Assembly: GCF_003751445.1 (NCBI RefSeq)
Contig: NZ_RJUU01000001.1
Location: 3,105,001-3,169,000, forward strand
DNA length: 64,000 nucleotides
Origin: Streptomyces sp. 840.1
GTDB lineage: Bacteria > Actinomycetota > Actinomycetes > Streptomycetales > Streptomycetaceae
Direction of reading: 5' to 3'
The notes beneath the pieces are model-generated. The model ran no database searches. It saw only the letters and a program-made list of their open reading frames with translations, and was not told where the DNA came from. Positions 7,946 through 17,138 of the stretch are shown here, one piece after another. Position 1 is the first letter of the stretch. The number at the start of each line of letters is the position of its first letter. The position numbers were made by a program, and so were the translations under genes.

Positions 7946-9259
7946 ATGCGAAGTATCCGAGTAGTCGCCAGCAGTGCGGCAGTCATCTCCCTGCTCGCCG
8001 CCGCGACCGCGTGTGGTGGCGGAGAGTCCGCGGGCGGCGGGTCCAGCTCGCCGAAGACGCTCACCTACTGGGCCTCCAACCAGGGACCCAGCCTTGAGGC
8101 CGACAAGAAGATCCTCACTCCCGAACTGAAGAAGTTCGAGAAGCAGACCGGCATCAAGGTCAAGCTGGAAGTCGTTCCCTGGTCGGACCTGCTCACGCGC
8201 ATCCTCACGGCGACGACCTCCGGCAAGGGCCCCGATGTGCTGAACATCGGCAACACCTGGTCCTCCTCGCTCCAGGCGACCGGCGCGCTGCTGCCCTGGG
8301 ACGACGCGAACTTCGCCAAGGTCGGCGGCCGCGACCGCTTCGTGGAGTCGGCGCTCGGCTCGACCGGTGCGCAGGGCAAGGACCCGGCCGCGCTGCCGCT
8401 CTACTCCATGGCGTACGCCCTCTACTACAACAAGGCGATGTTCAAGGAGGCCGGCATCGAGAAGCCGCCGGCCACCTGGGCCGAGGTCGCCGAGACCGGC
8501 AAGAAGCTGTCGAAGGACGGCAAGTGGGGCCTCGGGGCCGAGGGCTCGAACCTCTCCAACAACATCCACCAGGTGTTCGTCCTGGCCAAGCAGCACGGCG
8601 CGGACTTCTTCGACTCCGAGGGCAAGCCGAACTTCACCGACGACAAGGTCGTCGCGGCGGTCAAGCAGTACGTCGACATGATGGCCAAGGACAAGATCGT
8701 CGCGCCCGGCAATGCCGAGTACGCGCAGAACCAGTCGCTCAGCGACTTCTCCAAGAACAAGACGGCCATGGTGCTGTGGCAGGCCGCGGCCACCACGTTC
8801 AAGTCCCAGGGCATGAAGGACTCCGACTGGGGCGTCGCACCGGTGCCGGTCCAGTCCGGGAAGCCGGGCCAGGGCGAGCAGATCAACTCGATGGTCGCCG
8901 GCATCAACATCGCCGTCTTCAAGAACAGCAAGAACCTCGACGGCGCCACGAAGTTCGTCAAGTTCATGACGAGCGACGAGGAGCAGAAGCTGCTCTGTAA
9001 GACGTACGGCTCGATCCCGCCGGTGAAGGCCGCCCAGGGCGACGCGGCGTTCAACCGGCCCGAGCTCCAGGTCCTGAAGAACACCCTCGCCACCAGCGCC
9101 TCGGCGCTGCCGCAGGTCCCCAACGAGTCGCAGTTCGAGACGTCGGTCGGTACCGCGGTCAAGTCCCTGTTCGCCAAGGCCGCCGGCGGTGCGTCGATCA
9201 GCACGGCGGACGTCAAGGCCGAGCTCACCAAGGCTGAGCAGCAGATGGCCAGTCAGTGA
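7946..9259 (+). CDS. ABC transporter sugar-binding lipoprotein
   Basis: 437 aa from ATG 7946. The signal peptide ends in a lipobox with Cys23 (LLAAATACGGGE), followed by a Gly/Ser linker, so the protein is a membrane-anchored lipoprotein. The mature part is a type-1 extracellular solute-binding protein: LTYWASNQGPSLEADKKIL, WSDLLTRILTATTSGKGPDV, NIGNTW, YALYYNKAMFKEAGIEKPPA, WAEVAETGKKLSKDGKWG. Such proteins bind oligosaccharides in CUT1 importers. The gene heads an operon with two coupled permease genes (stop overlaps next start). Confidence 0.93.
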   Translation: MRSIRVVASSAAVISLLAAATACGGGESAGGGSSSPKTLTYWASNQGPSLEADKKILTPELKKFEKQTGIKVKLEVVPWSDLLTRILTATTSGKGPDVLNIGNTWSSSLQATGALLPWDDANFAKVGGRDRFVESALGSTGAQGKDPAALPLYSMAYALYYNKAMFKEAGIEKPPATWAEVAETGKKLSKDGKWGLGAEGSNLSNNIHQVFVLAKQHGADFFDSEGKPNFTDDKVVAAVKQYVDMMAKDKIVAPGNAEYAQNQSLSDFSKNKTAMVLWQAAATTFKSQGMKDSDWGVAPVPVQSGKPGQGEQINSMVAGINIAVFKNSKNLDGATKFVKFMTSDEEQKLLCKTYGSIPPVKAAQGDAAFNRPELQVLKNTLATSASALPQVPNESQFETSVGTAVKSLFAKAAGGASISTADVKAELTKAEQQMASQ

Positions 9260-10269
9260 GTGATTCGTCCATGACCACCATCGTGAACCCCGTGCAGGGG
9301 GACCCGGCGGTGCGCAAGGACACTCCCGGGGAGGCGCCGCGCAAGCAGCGCCGCCCCGGGCGCCTGCGCCGCCTCAGCCTTCCCTACCTGCTCCTGCTCC
9401 CCGCGGTCGTGCTGGAACTCCTCGTCCACCTGGTGCCGATCGCCTTCGGCTTCATCATGGCGTTCAAGGAGCTCACGCAGTTCTATCTGCGTGACTGGTC
9501 CAACGCTCCCTGGCGCGGCATGGAGAACTTCCGTATCGCCGTCGACTTCGACGCGCCCGTCGGCAAGGCGCTGCTGCACTCGTTCTGGGTCACCTGTCTC
9601 TTCACCCTGCTCGCGGTCGCCCTGTGCTGGCTGCTGGGCGTCGCGGCGAGCATCTTCATGCAGGAGGCCTTCGCCGGACGGGGCTTCCTGCGGACGCTGT
9701 TCCTCGTGCCGTACGCGTTGCCCGTCTACGCGGCCGTCATCACCTGGGCGTTCATGTTCCAGCGGGACAACGGCCTGGTGAACCACGTGCTGCACGACCA
9801 GCTCGGGCTCACCGACGGGCTGCCCTTCTGGCTGATCGGTGACAACGCCTTCTACACCCTGCTGATCGTCTCGGTCTGGAAGGGCTGGCCCTTCGCCTTC
9901 CTGATCGTGATGGCGGGACTGCAGAACATCCCCAAGGACCTGTACGAGGCGGCCGCGCTGGACGGTGCCGGCATGTGGCAGCAGATCCGCCGCATCACCC
10001 TGCCGTCGCTGCGGCCGGTCAACCAGGTACTGATCCTCGTGCTGTTCCTGTGGACGTTCAACGACTTCAACACGCCGTTCGTGCTGTTCGGCAAGTCCGC
10101 ACCGGAGTCGGCCGACCTCATCTCCGTACACATCTACCAATCGTCGTTCGCTACCTGGAACTTCGGCACCGGAGCCGCGATGTCGGTCCTCCTGCTGCTG
10201 TTCCTGCTGCTGGTGACGGCGGTCTACCTGCTGCTCACCTCTCGTGGGAGGAAGGCCTCACGTGGCTAG
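9256..10269 (+). CDS. sugar ABC transporter permease (MalF type)
   Basis: 337 aa from GTG 9256, overlapping the lipoprotein stop (GTGA); ATG 9271 is an alternative. An N-terminal cytoplasmic tail rich in basic residues precedes six membrane segments. The EAA loop reads YEAAALDGAGMWQQIRRITL (about residues 231-250), the contact site for the ATPase. It pairs with the MalG-type permease that follows. No ATPase gene is in the cluster; Streptomyces CUT1 importers generally share the MsiK ATPase encoded elsewhere. Confidence 0.92.
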   Translation: MSDSSMTTIVNPVQGDPAVRKDTPGEAPRKQRRPGRLRRLSLPYLLLLPAVVLELLVHLVPIAFGFIMAFKELTQFYLRDWSNAPWRGMENFRIAVDFDAPVGKALLHSFWVTCLFTLLAVALCWLLGVAASIFMQEAFAGRGFLRTLFLVPYALPVYAAVITWAFMFQRDNGLVNHVLHDQLGLTDGLPFWLIGDNAFYTLLIVSVWKGWPFAFLIVMAGLQNIPKDLYEAAALDGAGMWQQIRRITLPSLRPVNQVLILVLFLWTFNDFNTPFVLFGKSAPESADLISVHIYQSSFATWNFGTGAAMSVLLLLFLLLVTAVYLLLTSRGRKASRG

Positions 10270-11146
10270 CCACACCGTCCCGGGGGCCCGTGCCCCGCGC
10301 TCGCCGATGGCCTCCCCGCGCTCATTCGTCTGGGCCCGGCGGGTCTTCCTGACCCTGCTCGCGGGCTTCGTCCTGCTGCCCGTCTACGTCATGGTCTCCA
10401 GCTCCCTCAAGCCGCTGGAGGACGTGTCGGGCAAGTTCCAGTGGCTGCCCACCGGGCTGACGATCCGGCCGTACTTCGACATCTGGAAGACCGTTCCGCT
10501 CGGCCGGTACTTCGCCAACTCCCTGATCGTGGCGGGCTCGGCGACCGTACTGTCCGTGATCATCGCGGTGTTCGCCGCCTACGCCGTCAGCCGCTACACG
10601 TTCCGCGGCAAGCGGGTCTTCACCGTCACGGTGCTGTCCACCCAGATGTTCCCCGGCATCCTCTTCCTGCTGCCGCTGTTCCTCATCTACGTGAACATCG
10701 GCGACGCCACCGGCATCGAGCTGTTCGGCTCGCGCGGCGGTCTGATCCTCACCTACCTCACGTTCTCGCTGCCGTTCTCGATCTGGATGCTCATCGGGTA
10801 CTTCGAGTCGGTGCCCAGGGAGCTGGACGAGGCCGCCATGGTGGACGGCTGCGGCCCGCTCAAGGCCCTGTTCCGGGTGGTGGTGCCGGCCGCGACGCCG
10901 GGCATCGTCGCGGTGGCCGTCTACGCGTTCATGACGGCCTGGGGCGAGGTGCTGTTCGCCTCCGTGATGACCACGGAGACCACCCGCACCCTCGCCGTCG
11001 GTCTGCAGGGCTACTCCACCCAGAACGACGTGTACTGGAACCAGATCATGGCCGCCTCGCTCGTCGTGAGCATCCCCGTGGTCGCCGGATTCCTGCTGCT
11101 CCAGCGCTACCTGGTCGCCGGACTGACGGCCGGTGCGGTCAAGTGA
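10262..11146 (+). CDS. sugar ABC transporter permease (MalG type)
   Basis: 294 aa from GTG 10262, overlapping the previous gene by 8 bases, so translation is coupled. Six membrane segments are seen, with the EAA loop LDEAAMVDGCGPLKALFRVV followed by VVPAATPGIVAVAVYAFMTA. The C-terminal VAGLTAGAVK is the typical end of MalG/AraQ-like permeases. With the MalF-type partner it makes the membrane channel of the CUT1 importer fed by the lipoprotein at 7946. Confidence 0.93.
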   Translation: MASHTVPGARAPRSPMASPRSFVWARRVFLTLLAGFVLLPVYVMVSSSLKPLEDVSGKFQWLPTGLTIRPYFDIWKTVPLGRYFANSLIVAGSATVLSVIIAVFAAYAVSRYTFRGKRVFTVTVLSTQMFPGILFLLPLFLIYVNIGDATGIELFGSRGGLILTYLTFSLPFSIWMLIGYFESVPRELDEAAMVDGCGPLKALFRVVVPAATPGIVAVAVYAFMTAWGEVLFASVMTTETTRTLAVGLQGYSTQNDVYWNQIMAASLVVSIPVVAGFLLLQRYLVAGLTAGAVK

Positions 11147-11147
11147 C

Positions 11148-11177
11148 GCGCGGCGGTCGGAGGTCTGACCGCCGCGC
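11148..11177 (+). terminator. terminator of the sugar ABC operon
   Basis: Perfect 11-base arms GCGCGGCGGTC (11148-11158) and GACCGCCGCGC (11167-11177), starting 2 bases after the permease stop. Confidence 0.8.
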
Positions 11178-11243
11178 CCTCCGCTGAGCCCGGGGCCCGC
11201 GAAGCCGGCCCGGCAGGGCACGGGCGCGGGGGGTGCGGCGGCC

Positions 11244-11675
11244 CTACTCGCAGAAGATCCGCACCTGGCCGCTGGGGTCGTCGACGTCGACGGTGACCTC
11301 GTCGAGCTGTTCGACGAGCTCCTCCAGGTGCTCGGGCTTGAGTTCGGTGAGATCGATCGGGACGCCCGACCTGCGCAGTTCCGTGTTGGCCCGGGTGAGG
11401 GCCTGCGGCGGGAGGAGGCTGGCGATGCGGACGCCCGCGCGCAGCAGCTGGAGCGGCACCTGGATGTTGACCCGGCTCGGCCCCTCGCCGGTGCCGTCGT
11501 CCTCCGAGTTGACCATCACGCGCAGGTACTTGGCCCGGGACTTCGGGCGGGGCGTGGCTCCCGCGGCCGGCTCGGGCTGCTGGCGCTGGAGGGCGTCGAT
11601 CAGCCGCTCCGCCTCGTCCGCGGTGATCTTGCCCTCTGCCAGCATCTGCAGGATCTGTCGGCGTTGCTCGTTCAT
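11244..11675 (-). CDS. SHOCT-like domain protein
   Basis: 143 aa from ATG 11675 behind GGGGAGAAC. The first 30 residues (RRQILQMLAEGKITADEAER, LIDAL) are a SHOCT-like helix pair found at the start of YvlB-type proteins. The rest is a predicted beta-rich domain (KYLRVMVNSEDDGTGEGPSR, VNIQVPLQLLRAGVRIASLL) ending in DVDDPSGQVRIFCE. It is the last gene of an operon with the small membrane protein and the DUF2089 regulator. Similar gene trios occur in many Gram-positives and are thought to be envelope-stress related; no specific role can be read here. Confidence 0.75.
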   Translation of the reverse strand: MNEQRRQILQMLAEGKITADEAERLIDALQRQQPEPAAGATPRPKSRAKYLRVMVNSEDDGTGEGPSRVNIQVPLQLLRAGVRIASLLPPQALTRANTELRRSGVPIDLTELKPEHLEELVEQLDEVTVDVDDPSGQVRIFCE

Positions 11676-11704
11676 CGTGGTTCTCCCCCTCTGGGACCTG
11701 TGAG

Positions 11705-11968
11705 TCATCTGACGCTTATCCGAAAGGCCATGGGGCCGTGTTCGATCTCGAACCGGGTGCCGGGCAGTGCCCACAGCAGCTGCCAGGCGGCGCGCAGCAC
11801 GCTCACCGGGCTCAGCCGGAAGCGCCGGCGGCACGCGATCAGCCCGGCCGGTACGGCGAGCAGCAGCAGCGGCGACAGCAGCAGGGCGACCGGCAGGAGC
11901 GGGATGTGCAGCCGGCGGCGGCTGCCGTTGGTGCGGCGGTAGCCCACCGTCACCAGTTGCGGGATCAC
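11705..11968 (-). CDS. small membrane protein
   Basis: 87 aa. One strong hydrophobic segment LHIPLLPVALLLSPLLLLAV (about residues 20-45) lies between a basic N-terminus and a C-terminal soluble part (PGTRFEIEHGPMAFRISVR). Its start overlaps the end of the DUF2089 gene by 4 bases, so the two are coupled. No family is recognised beyond its recurrent place in DUF2089 operons. Confidence 0.7.
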   Translation of the reverse strand: MIPQLVTVGYRRTNGSRRRLHIPLLPVALLLSPLLLLAVPAGLIACRRRFRLSPVSVLRAAWQLLWALPGTRFEIEHGPMAFRISVR

Positions 11969-12327
11969 CGGGGCCGCTCCAGCTCGTCCAGCGCCTCCTG
12001 GGCGCTGATCTCCCCGCGCTGGAGGCGGTCGACGACATCGGCTCCGGCGGGCGCCGGGTCGGTGTCGACGAAGTCGAGGCCCTCCGCGATCCGCTTCAGC
12101 CGGGCCTTGACCGTCGGGTAGCTCACCCCGAAGACCCGCTCCATCTCCTTGATCGAGCCGTGCGACCGGACGAACGCGGCGACGAACACCTGGTCGTCGG
12201 CGGTGAGCCGCGCCAGCTGCGGCGGCTCGAACTCCCCCTCGACCGCGACGCCGCTGTCGGTGAGCCGGACCCGCTCGACGACGAACGGCCGGCCCTGGGT
12301 CAGGTCCGTCAGTTCCTGCCAGTCCAC
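11965..12327 (-). CDS. DUF2089 domain regulator-like protein
   Basis: 120 aa. A short N-terminal beta part is followed by LTADDQVFVAAFVRSHGSIK, EMERVFGVSYPTVKARLKRI, which is a sigma-70 region 4-like or HTH helix pair characteristic of DUF2089. The C-terminus (LQRGEISAQEALDELERP) is again SHOCT-like, echoing the N-terminus of the third gene in the operon. It probably acts as a DNA-binding regulator of its own operon, but that is inference. Upstream sequence (12355-12440) is AT-rich and should hold the promoter. Confidence 0.85.
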   Translation of the reverse strand: MDWQELTDLTQGRPFVVERVRLTDSGVAVEGEFEPPQLARLTADDQVFVAAFVRSHGSIKEMERVFGVSYPTVKARLKRIAEGLDFVDTDPAPAGADVVDRLQRGEISAQEALDELERPR

Positions 12328-12354
12328 CTTCGGCTCCTCTGCACTCGATGATGT

Positions 12355-12440
12355 GCTCGTAGCCAGTTCTATATTGAGTTCTTCAAGGAGTCAACGTCAA
12401 AAACTTAAGTTCTCTGATTTGATCTTCAATATTACAGCCT
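12355..12440 (-). promoter_or_regulatory. AT-rich promoter region of the DUF2089 operon
   Basis: Sequence such as TATATTGAG, AAAAACTTAAG and TTCAATATTACAG makes this block much richer in A/T than anything nearby. It sits directly upstream of the DUF2089 start. No exact -10/-35 is claimed. Confidence 0.4.
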
Positions 12441-12476
12441 TGCGGCCGCTCGGGCATGCCTCGCGGCCCGCTGGGC

Positions 12477-12968
12477 TCAGGCCGTCGCGCCCCGCAGTGG
12501 CTTCGCGAAGCAGCGGCTGCTCTCGTACGTCCGGTAGTGGCCGAACTTCTCGCAGGGCTCGTAGCCGCTGGAGAGGTACAGTGCGATCGCCTCGGGCTGC
12601 TTGTCGCCGGTCTCCAGGACCATGCGGGTGCGGCCCGCCGCTCGGGCGTCGGCCTCCAGGGCGGCCAGGATGCGGCGGGCCAGGCCGTGGCCGCGCCCCT
12701 CGGGTATCACGAACATCCGCTTGAGCTCGGCGTCACCGTCCGAGTAGCCCTCGTCGTTGCGCTCCTGCGCGCGCCAGCCGCCGGTCGCAACCGGGCGGTC
12801 CGACGCGTCGTAGGCGAGCAGGTACAGGCCGCGCGGCGGGTCGAACATCGTGGCGTCCAGCGGTGTGATGTCGCCCTCGTCCCCGTAGCGCTCGGCGTAT
12901 TCGAGCTGCACCTGGTCGTTGAGTTTGACGGCGTCGGGGTGATCGTAGGGCCGCGGCTGGATATTCAT
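12477..12968 (-). CDS. GNAT family N-acetyltransferase
   Basis: 163 aa. The GNAT core is visible: AELKRMFVIPEGRGHGLARR (motif A with R-G-x-G-L-A), ILAALEADARAAGRTRMVLE, TGDKQPEAIALYLSSGYEP, and a final F-G-H-Y. An N-terminal stretch (MFDPPRGLYLLAYDASDRPV) forms the first strands. The substrate is unknown. It is divergent from exonuclease III, the two starts being only about 50 bases apart. Confidence 0.85.
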   Translation of the reverse strand: MNIQPRPYDHPDAVKLNDQVQLEYAERYGDEGDITPLDATMFDPPRGLYLLAYDASDRPVATGGWRAQERNDEGYSDGDAELKRMFVIPEGRGHGLARRILAALEADARAAGRTRMVLETGDKQPEAIALYLSSGYEPCEKFGHYRTYESSRCFAKPLRGATA

Positions 12969-13017
12969 GCGAATGATGGTACATGTATGCGTTCAGCTGG
13001 GCCGGTATCGTGCCGGG

Positions 13018-13833
13018 ATGCTCACTGTGACCACAGTAAATGTGAACGGTCTCCGCGCCGCCGCCAAGAAGGGCTTCGTCGAGTGGCTGGCGCAGACCGA
13101 CGCCGATGTGATCTGCCTCCAGGAGGTGCGGGCCGAGGCGCAGCAGCTGGCCGAGCACGTGCGCGAGCCCGAGGGGTGGCACACCGTTCACGCCCCGGCT
13201 GCCGCCAAGGGCAGGGCCGGGGTCTCGCTCTACTCCCGCCGGGCGCCCGAGCGGGTGCAGACCGGCTTCGGCGGCTTCGGGGTCCCCGGGGCGGAGGAGT
13301 TCGACGCGAGCGGCCGGTACGTCGAGATCGACCTGCCGGGTGTCACGGTCGCGAGCCTGTACCTGCCCTCCGGCGAGGTCGGCACGGAGCGGCAGGAGGA
13401 GAAGGAGCGCTTCATGGCGGCCTTCCTCCCCTACCTGGCCGGGCTGAAGGCGCGGGCCGCCGCCGACGGCCGCGAGGTGGTGGTCTGCGGTGACTGGAAC
13501 ATCGCCCACCAGGAGGCCGACCTCAAGAACTGGAAGGGCAACAAGAAGAACGCCGGCTTCCTCCCCGAGGAGCGGGCCTGGCTGACCCGGGTCTTCGATG
13601 AGGCCGCGTACGTCGATGTCGTACGGGCGCTGCACCCGGACGTCGAGGGCCCGTACTCGTGGTGGTCCTACCGGGGCCGCACCTTCGACAACGACACGGG
13701 ATGGCGGATCGACTACCAGGTGGCCACCCCGGGGCTGGCCGCGCGCGCCGCCAAGGCGTACGTGGAGCGGGCCGCCACGCACGAGGAGCGCTGGAGCGAC
13801 CACGCGCCCGTGACGGTGGTGTACGAGCAGTAG
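13018..13833 (+). CDS. xthA: exodeoxyribonuclease III
   Basis: 271 aa from ATG 13018. All landmarks of the Xth/AP-endonuclease (EEP) family are present: TVNVNGLRAAAKKGFVEWL near residue 5, the metal ligand glutamate in LQEVRAE, GVSLYSR, the pair CGDWNIAHQEADL, YSWWSYRG, WRIDYQVATPGLA and the C-terminal SDHAPV with the catalytic His. It repairs abasic sites and degrades duplex DNA 3' to 5'. Confidence 0.95.
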   Translation: MLTVTTVNVNGLRAAAKKGFVEWLAQTDADVICLQEVRAEAQQLAEHVREPEGWHTVHAPAAAKGRAGVSLYSRRAPERVQTGFGGFGVPGAEEFDASGRYVEIDLPGVTVASLYLPSGEVGTERQEEKERFMAAFLPYLAGLKARAAADGREVVVCGDWNIAHQEADLKNWKGNKKNAGFLPEERAWLTRVFDEAAYVDVVRALHPDVEGPYSWWSYRGRTFDNDTGWRIDYQVATPGLAARAAKAYVERAATHEERWSDHAPVTVVYEQ

Positions 13834-13845
13834 GGCGTACGGGCG

Positions 13846-14511
13846 CTACTGCGCCGCCTCCGCGTCGCGGCGCAGTCGCCGGTCCAGGGCCATCGAGAGC
13901 TCCGCGTCGACCACCGCGCGTGCCAGCGGCCGCAGCTGGGGAGGCTCATCCTGTGTGCTGTGATCGCGCAGGGTCGAGACGAAGAGGTCGGCCAGGGCGT
14001 CCGCGTGTTCGCGGACCCGGCGGCCGGAGGCGAGGACGGTGGCGAGCGGGACGCCCTCCCGCACCAGTTCGGCGGAGACCTCCAGGAGGCGGCGGCTGAT
14101 GTGCACGATCTCGTCGCCGTCCGTGCCGAGGTAGCCCAGCTCCATCGCGGCCGCCAGGTTCTCCGGCGTGGACTCGCCCTCGAAGTAGTCCGCGAGCTGC
14201 TCGGGCGTGAGCCGGACCGGCGTCTCCTCGGTCGGTTCGCCCAGGCCCAGCACCTCGGCCACGTCGCGGCCGCTCTCGAAGGTGCGGGCCAGGTCGGCGA
14301 TGCCGGTCAGGGTGTGGCCGCGCTCCAGCAGACCGGTGATCGTGCGCAGCCGGGCGAGGTGGTGGTCGTCGTACCAGGCGATGCGGCCCTCGCGGCGCGG
14401 CGGTGAGATCAGGCCGCGTTCCCGGTAGAAGCGCAGGGTCCGGACGGGGATGCCGGCTTCCTTGGCCAGCTCCTCCATGCGGTATTCGCGGTGCTCGTGT
14501 CCGTCAGCCAC
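13846..14511 (-). CDS. MerR-family transcriptional regulator
   Basis: 221 aa. Residues 8-80 are a MerR winged helix: YRMEELAKEAGIPVRTLRFY, RERGLISPPRREGRIAWYDD, HHLARLRTITGLLERGHTLT. A long C-terminal region with few charged clusters would be the effector domain; there is no cysteine metal-binding motif. The gene is divergent from the monooxygenase operon starting at 14674, with a 160-base intergenic region between, so it is the likely controller. Confidence 0.85.
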   Translation of the reverse strand: MADGHEHREYRMEELAKEAGIPVRTLRFYRERGLISPPRREGRIAWYDDHHLARLRTITGLLERGHTLTGIADLARTFESGRDVAEVLGLGEPTEETPVRLTPEQLADYFEGESTPENLAAAMELGYLGTDGDEIVHISRRLLEVSAELVREGVPLATVLASGRRVREHADALADLFVSTLRDHSTQDEPPQLRPLARAVVDAELSMALDRRLRRDAEAAQ

Positions 14512-14673
14512 CCCCGCACCCTACCGGCCGGTCCGGGGCGCGGGCCGCTTGTTGAACCGCCGGTAACTTTCCCTCGCCGCACCCCTACCCATCGGTACGG
14601 GGCTGCTCTAGTCTCCCAACAGTGCCAGTGATTGCTGGCAGAGTCGTGTGACGTACCGCGGGGAGGCGGCAGC

Positions 14674-16194
14674 ATGGCCCAGCACGAACACGTACGAGTG
14701 GCGGTGATCGGATCCGGATTCGGGGGCCTCGGAGCCGCTGTCCGGCTCCGCCGCGAAGGCATCACCGATTTCGTGATCCTGGAGCGCGCCGGCTCGGTGG
14801 GAGGGACCTGGCGCGACAACAGCTATCCGGGCTGCGCCTGCGACGTACCGTCCCACCTCTACTCGTTCTCGTTCGCCCCCAACCCCGAGTGGCCGCGCAC
14901 CTTCTCCGGGCAGGAGCACATCCGCGCCTATCTGGAGCACGTCGCGGACACCTTCGGGCTGCGCCCGCACCTCAGGCTGGACCACGAGGTGACGATGATG
15001 CGCTGGGACGGCGACGAGCTGCACTGGGTCATCGAGAGCGCGAACGGCACGACCGTGGTGGCCGATGTCGTCGTCTCCGCGACCGGGCCGCTCTCCGACC
15101 CGAAGCTGCCCGACATCCCCGGGCTCGCGGAGTTCCCCGGCAAGGTGTTCCACTCCGCCCGCTGGGACCACGACGCCGACCTGACCGGCAAGCGCGTCGC
15201 GATGGTCGGCACCGGCGCCTCCGCCATCCAGATCGTGCCGTCGATCCAGCCGAAGGCCGCGAAGCTCACCCTGTTCCAGCGCACCCCGCCCTGGGTCATG
15301 CCGAGGATGGACCGCCGGATCAGCGGCGCCGAACGCTGGCTGCACCGCACGCTCCCCCTCACCGGCACCGCACGCCGCGGACTGCTCTGGGGCATAAGGG
15401 AGTTGCAGGTCAGCGCCTTCACCAAGCACCCGGACCAGCTCGGCCTGGTCGAGCGGATAGCCAAGTCCAACATGGCCCGCTCCATCAAGGACCCGGCGCT
15501 GCGCGCCAAGCTGACCCCCTCGTACCGCATCGGCTGCAAGCGCATCCTGCTCTCCAGCGCCTACTACCCGGCGCTCGCCCAGCCCAATGTGGACGTCGTC
15601 GCCTCCGGCCTGAGCGAGGTGCGCGGCTCCACGGTCGTCGCCTCCGACGGCACGGAGGCCGAGGTCGACGCGATCGTCCTCGGCACCGGCTTCCACGTGA
15701 CCGACATGCCGATCGCGGACCGCGTCGTCGGCGCGGAGGGGAACACCCTCGCGGAGTCCTGGAAGGGCGGCATGCAGGCGCTCCGCGGCGCGAGCGCGGC
15801 CGGCTTCCCCAACTGGATGACGATCATCGGGCCCAACACGGGCCTGGGGAACTCCTCGATGATCCTGATGATCGAGGCCCAGCTCAACTACATGGCCGAC
15901 TACCTCCGCCAACTGGACGTGCTCGGCGGGCGGGTCGCACTCGACGCCCGCCCCTCGGCCGTCGGCGCCTGGAACCGCCGCGTCCAGGAACGGATGAAGC
16001 GCACCGTCTGGAACACCGGCGGCTGCACCAGCTGGTACCTGGACGCCAACGGGCGCAACACCACCGTCTGGCCCGGCACCACCGCCGAGTTCCGCAAGGT
16101 GACCCGGACGGTCGACATATCCGAGTACCAGGTCGTCCGCGTACCCGCGCAGCGCGGCGCGGAGCAGGCCCTCTCCGAGGAGGTCGCCGGATGA
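14674..16194 (+). CDS. flavin-containing monooxygenase, Baeyer-Villiger type
   Basis: 506 aa from ATG 14674 behind GGGAGG. FAD-binding GSGFGG (residues 12-17) and NADPH-binding GTGASA motifs are seen. Between them is the type I Baeyer-Villiger fingerprint FxGxxxHxxxW, here FPGKVFHSARW (residues 154-164). The C-terminus has a cysteine-rich GGCTSWYLDANGRNTTVWPG segment, common in MymA-type enzymes. It should insert oxygen next to a ketone or oxidise a lipid-like substrate. First gene of an ATGA-coupled operon with a hydrolase and an SDR; the trio resembles mymA-lipR-sadH of mycobacteria. Confidence 0.92.
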   Translation: MAQHEHVRVAVIGSGFGGLGAAVRLRREGITDFVILERAGSVGGTWRDNSYPGCACDVPSHLYSFSFAPNPEWPRTFSGQEHIRAYLEHVADTFGLRPHLRLDHEVTMMRWDGDELHWVIESANGTTVVADVVVSATGPLSDPKLPDIPGLAEFPGKVFHSARWDHDADLTGKRVAMVGTGASAIQIVPSIQPKAAKLTLFQRTPPWVMPRMDRRISGAERWLHRTLPLTGTARRGLLWGIRELQVSAFTKHPDQLGLVERIAKSNMARSIKDPALRAKLTPSYRIGCKRILLSSAYYPALAQPNVDVVASGLSEVRGSTVVASDGTEAEVDAIVLGTGFHVTDMPIADRVVGAEGNTLAESWKGGMQALRGASAAGFPNWMTIIGPNTGLGNSSMILMIEAQLNYMADYLRQLDVLGGRVALDARPSAVGAWNRRVQERMKRTVWNTGGCTSWYLDANGRNTTVWPGTTAEFRKVTRTVDISEYQVVRVPAQRGAEQALSEEVAG

Positions 16195-17138
16195 GCCGCC
16201 CGACCCGCACCGGCAGCACCCGCCCGGTGCCCGTACGCGAACTCATGGCCGTCTCCGCCGACGGCTCCCGCGTCCACGTCGAGGTGCACGGACCGGACGG
16301 CGCCCCGGCGGTGGTCCTCGCCCACGGCTGGACCTGCAACACCGGCTTCTGGGACGCCCAGATCCGGGACCTCTCCGTCGACCACCGGGTCATCGCCTAC
16401 GACCAGCGCGGCCACGGCACCTCACCCGCCGCCCGCCCCGCCGGATACACCACCGAGGCGCTGGCCGACGACCTCGAAGCGGTGCTCGCCGCCACACTGG
16501 AACCGGGCGAGAAGGCCGTGCTGGCCGGGCACTCCATGGGCGGCATGACCATCATGGCCGCCGCCCGCCGGGCCGGTCTTCGCGAACACGCCGCCGCCAT
16601 ACTGCTGTGCAGCACGGGCAGTTCGGGGCTGCTCGCCGAATCACGGGTCGTGCCGATGCGGGCGGGCGCCGTGCGCACCCGGCTCACCCGCGCCATCCTC
16701 GGCGCCCGCGCGCCCCTCGGGCCCGTCACTCCGCTCTCCCGCCGCATCCTCAAGTACGCGACGATGGGGCCGGGTTCCGCGCCGGACCGGGTCGACACCT
16801 GTGCCCGGATCGTGCACGCCTGCCCCCGTACCCCCAGGTTCGCCTGGGGCCACGTCCTCGCGGAGCTCGACCTCGACGAGGGCGTACGGGAGCTGCGGGT
16901 GCCCACCGCGGTGATCGCGGGTACGGAGGACCGGCTGACGCCGCCCGTCCACGCCCGCGCCATAGCGGCGGCGCTCCCCGACTGCCTCGGCCTCACCGAA
17001 CTGGCGGGCATGGGACACATGACGCCGGTGGAGGCGCCGGAGGCCGTCACGGCGAAAATACGGGAACTGGTGACCGGGTGCCTCCAGGTACGCGGAACGG
17101 CAGTAGTCGAGAGCAAGGAAGAGGAGGGGGTCGCATGA
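16191..17138 (+). CDS. alpha/beta hydrolase
   Basis: 315 aa from ATG 16191, overlapping the monooxygenase stop by 4 bases. Oxyanion-hole HGWTCN, the nucleophile elbow AGHSMGG (Ser about residue 114), the acidic residue in IAGTEDRLTPPVHA and the histidine in GMGHMTPVEAPE form a complete catalytic triad. A cap region lies between residues 135 and 220. In this operon it may hydrolyse the ester or lactone made by the monooxygenase; this is inference from context. Confidence 0.88.
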   Translation: MSRPTRTGSTRPVPVRELMAVSADGSRVHVEVHGPDGAPAVVLAHGWTCNTGFWDAQIRDLSVDHRVIAYDQRGHGTSPAARPAGYTTEALADDLEAVLAATLEPGEKAVLAGHSMGGMTIMAAARRAGLREHAAAILLCSTGSSGLLAESRVVPMRAGAVRTRLTRAILGARAPLGPVTPLSRRILKYATMGPGSAPDRVDTCARIVHACPRTPRFAWGHVLAELDLDEGVRELRVPTAVIAGTEDRLTPPVHARAIAAALPDCLGLTELAGMGHMTPVEAPEAVTAKIRELVTGCLQVRGTAVVESKEEEGVA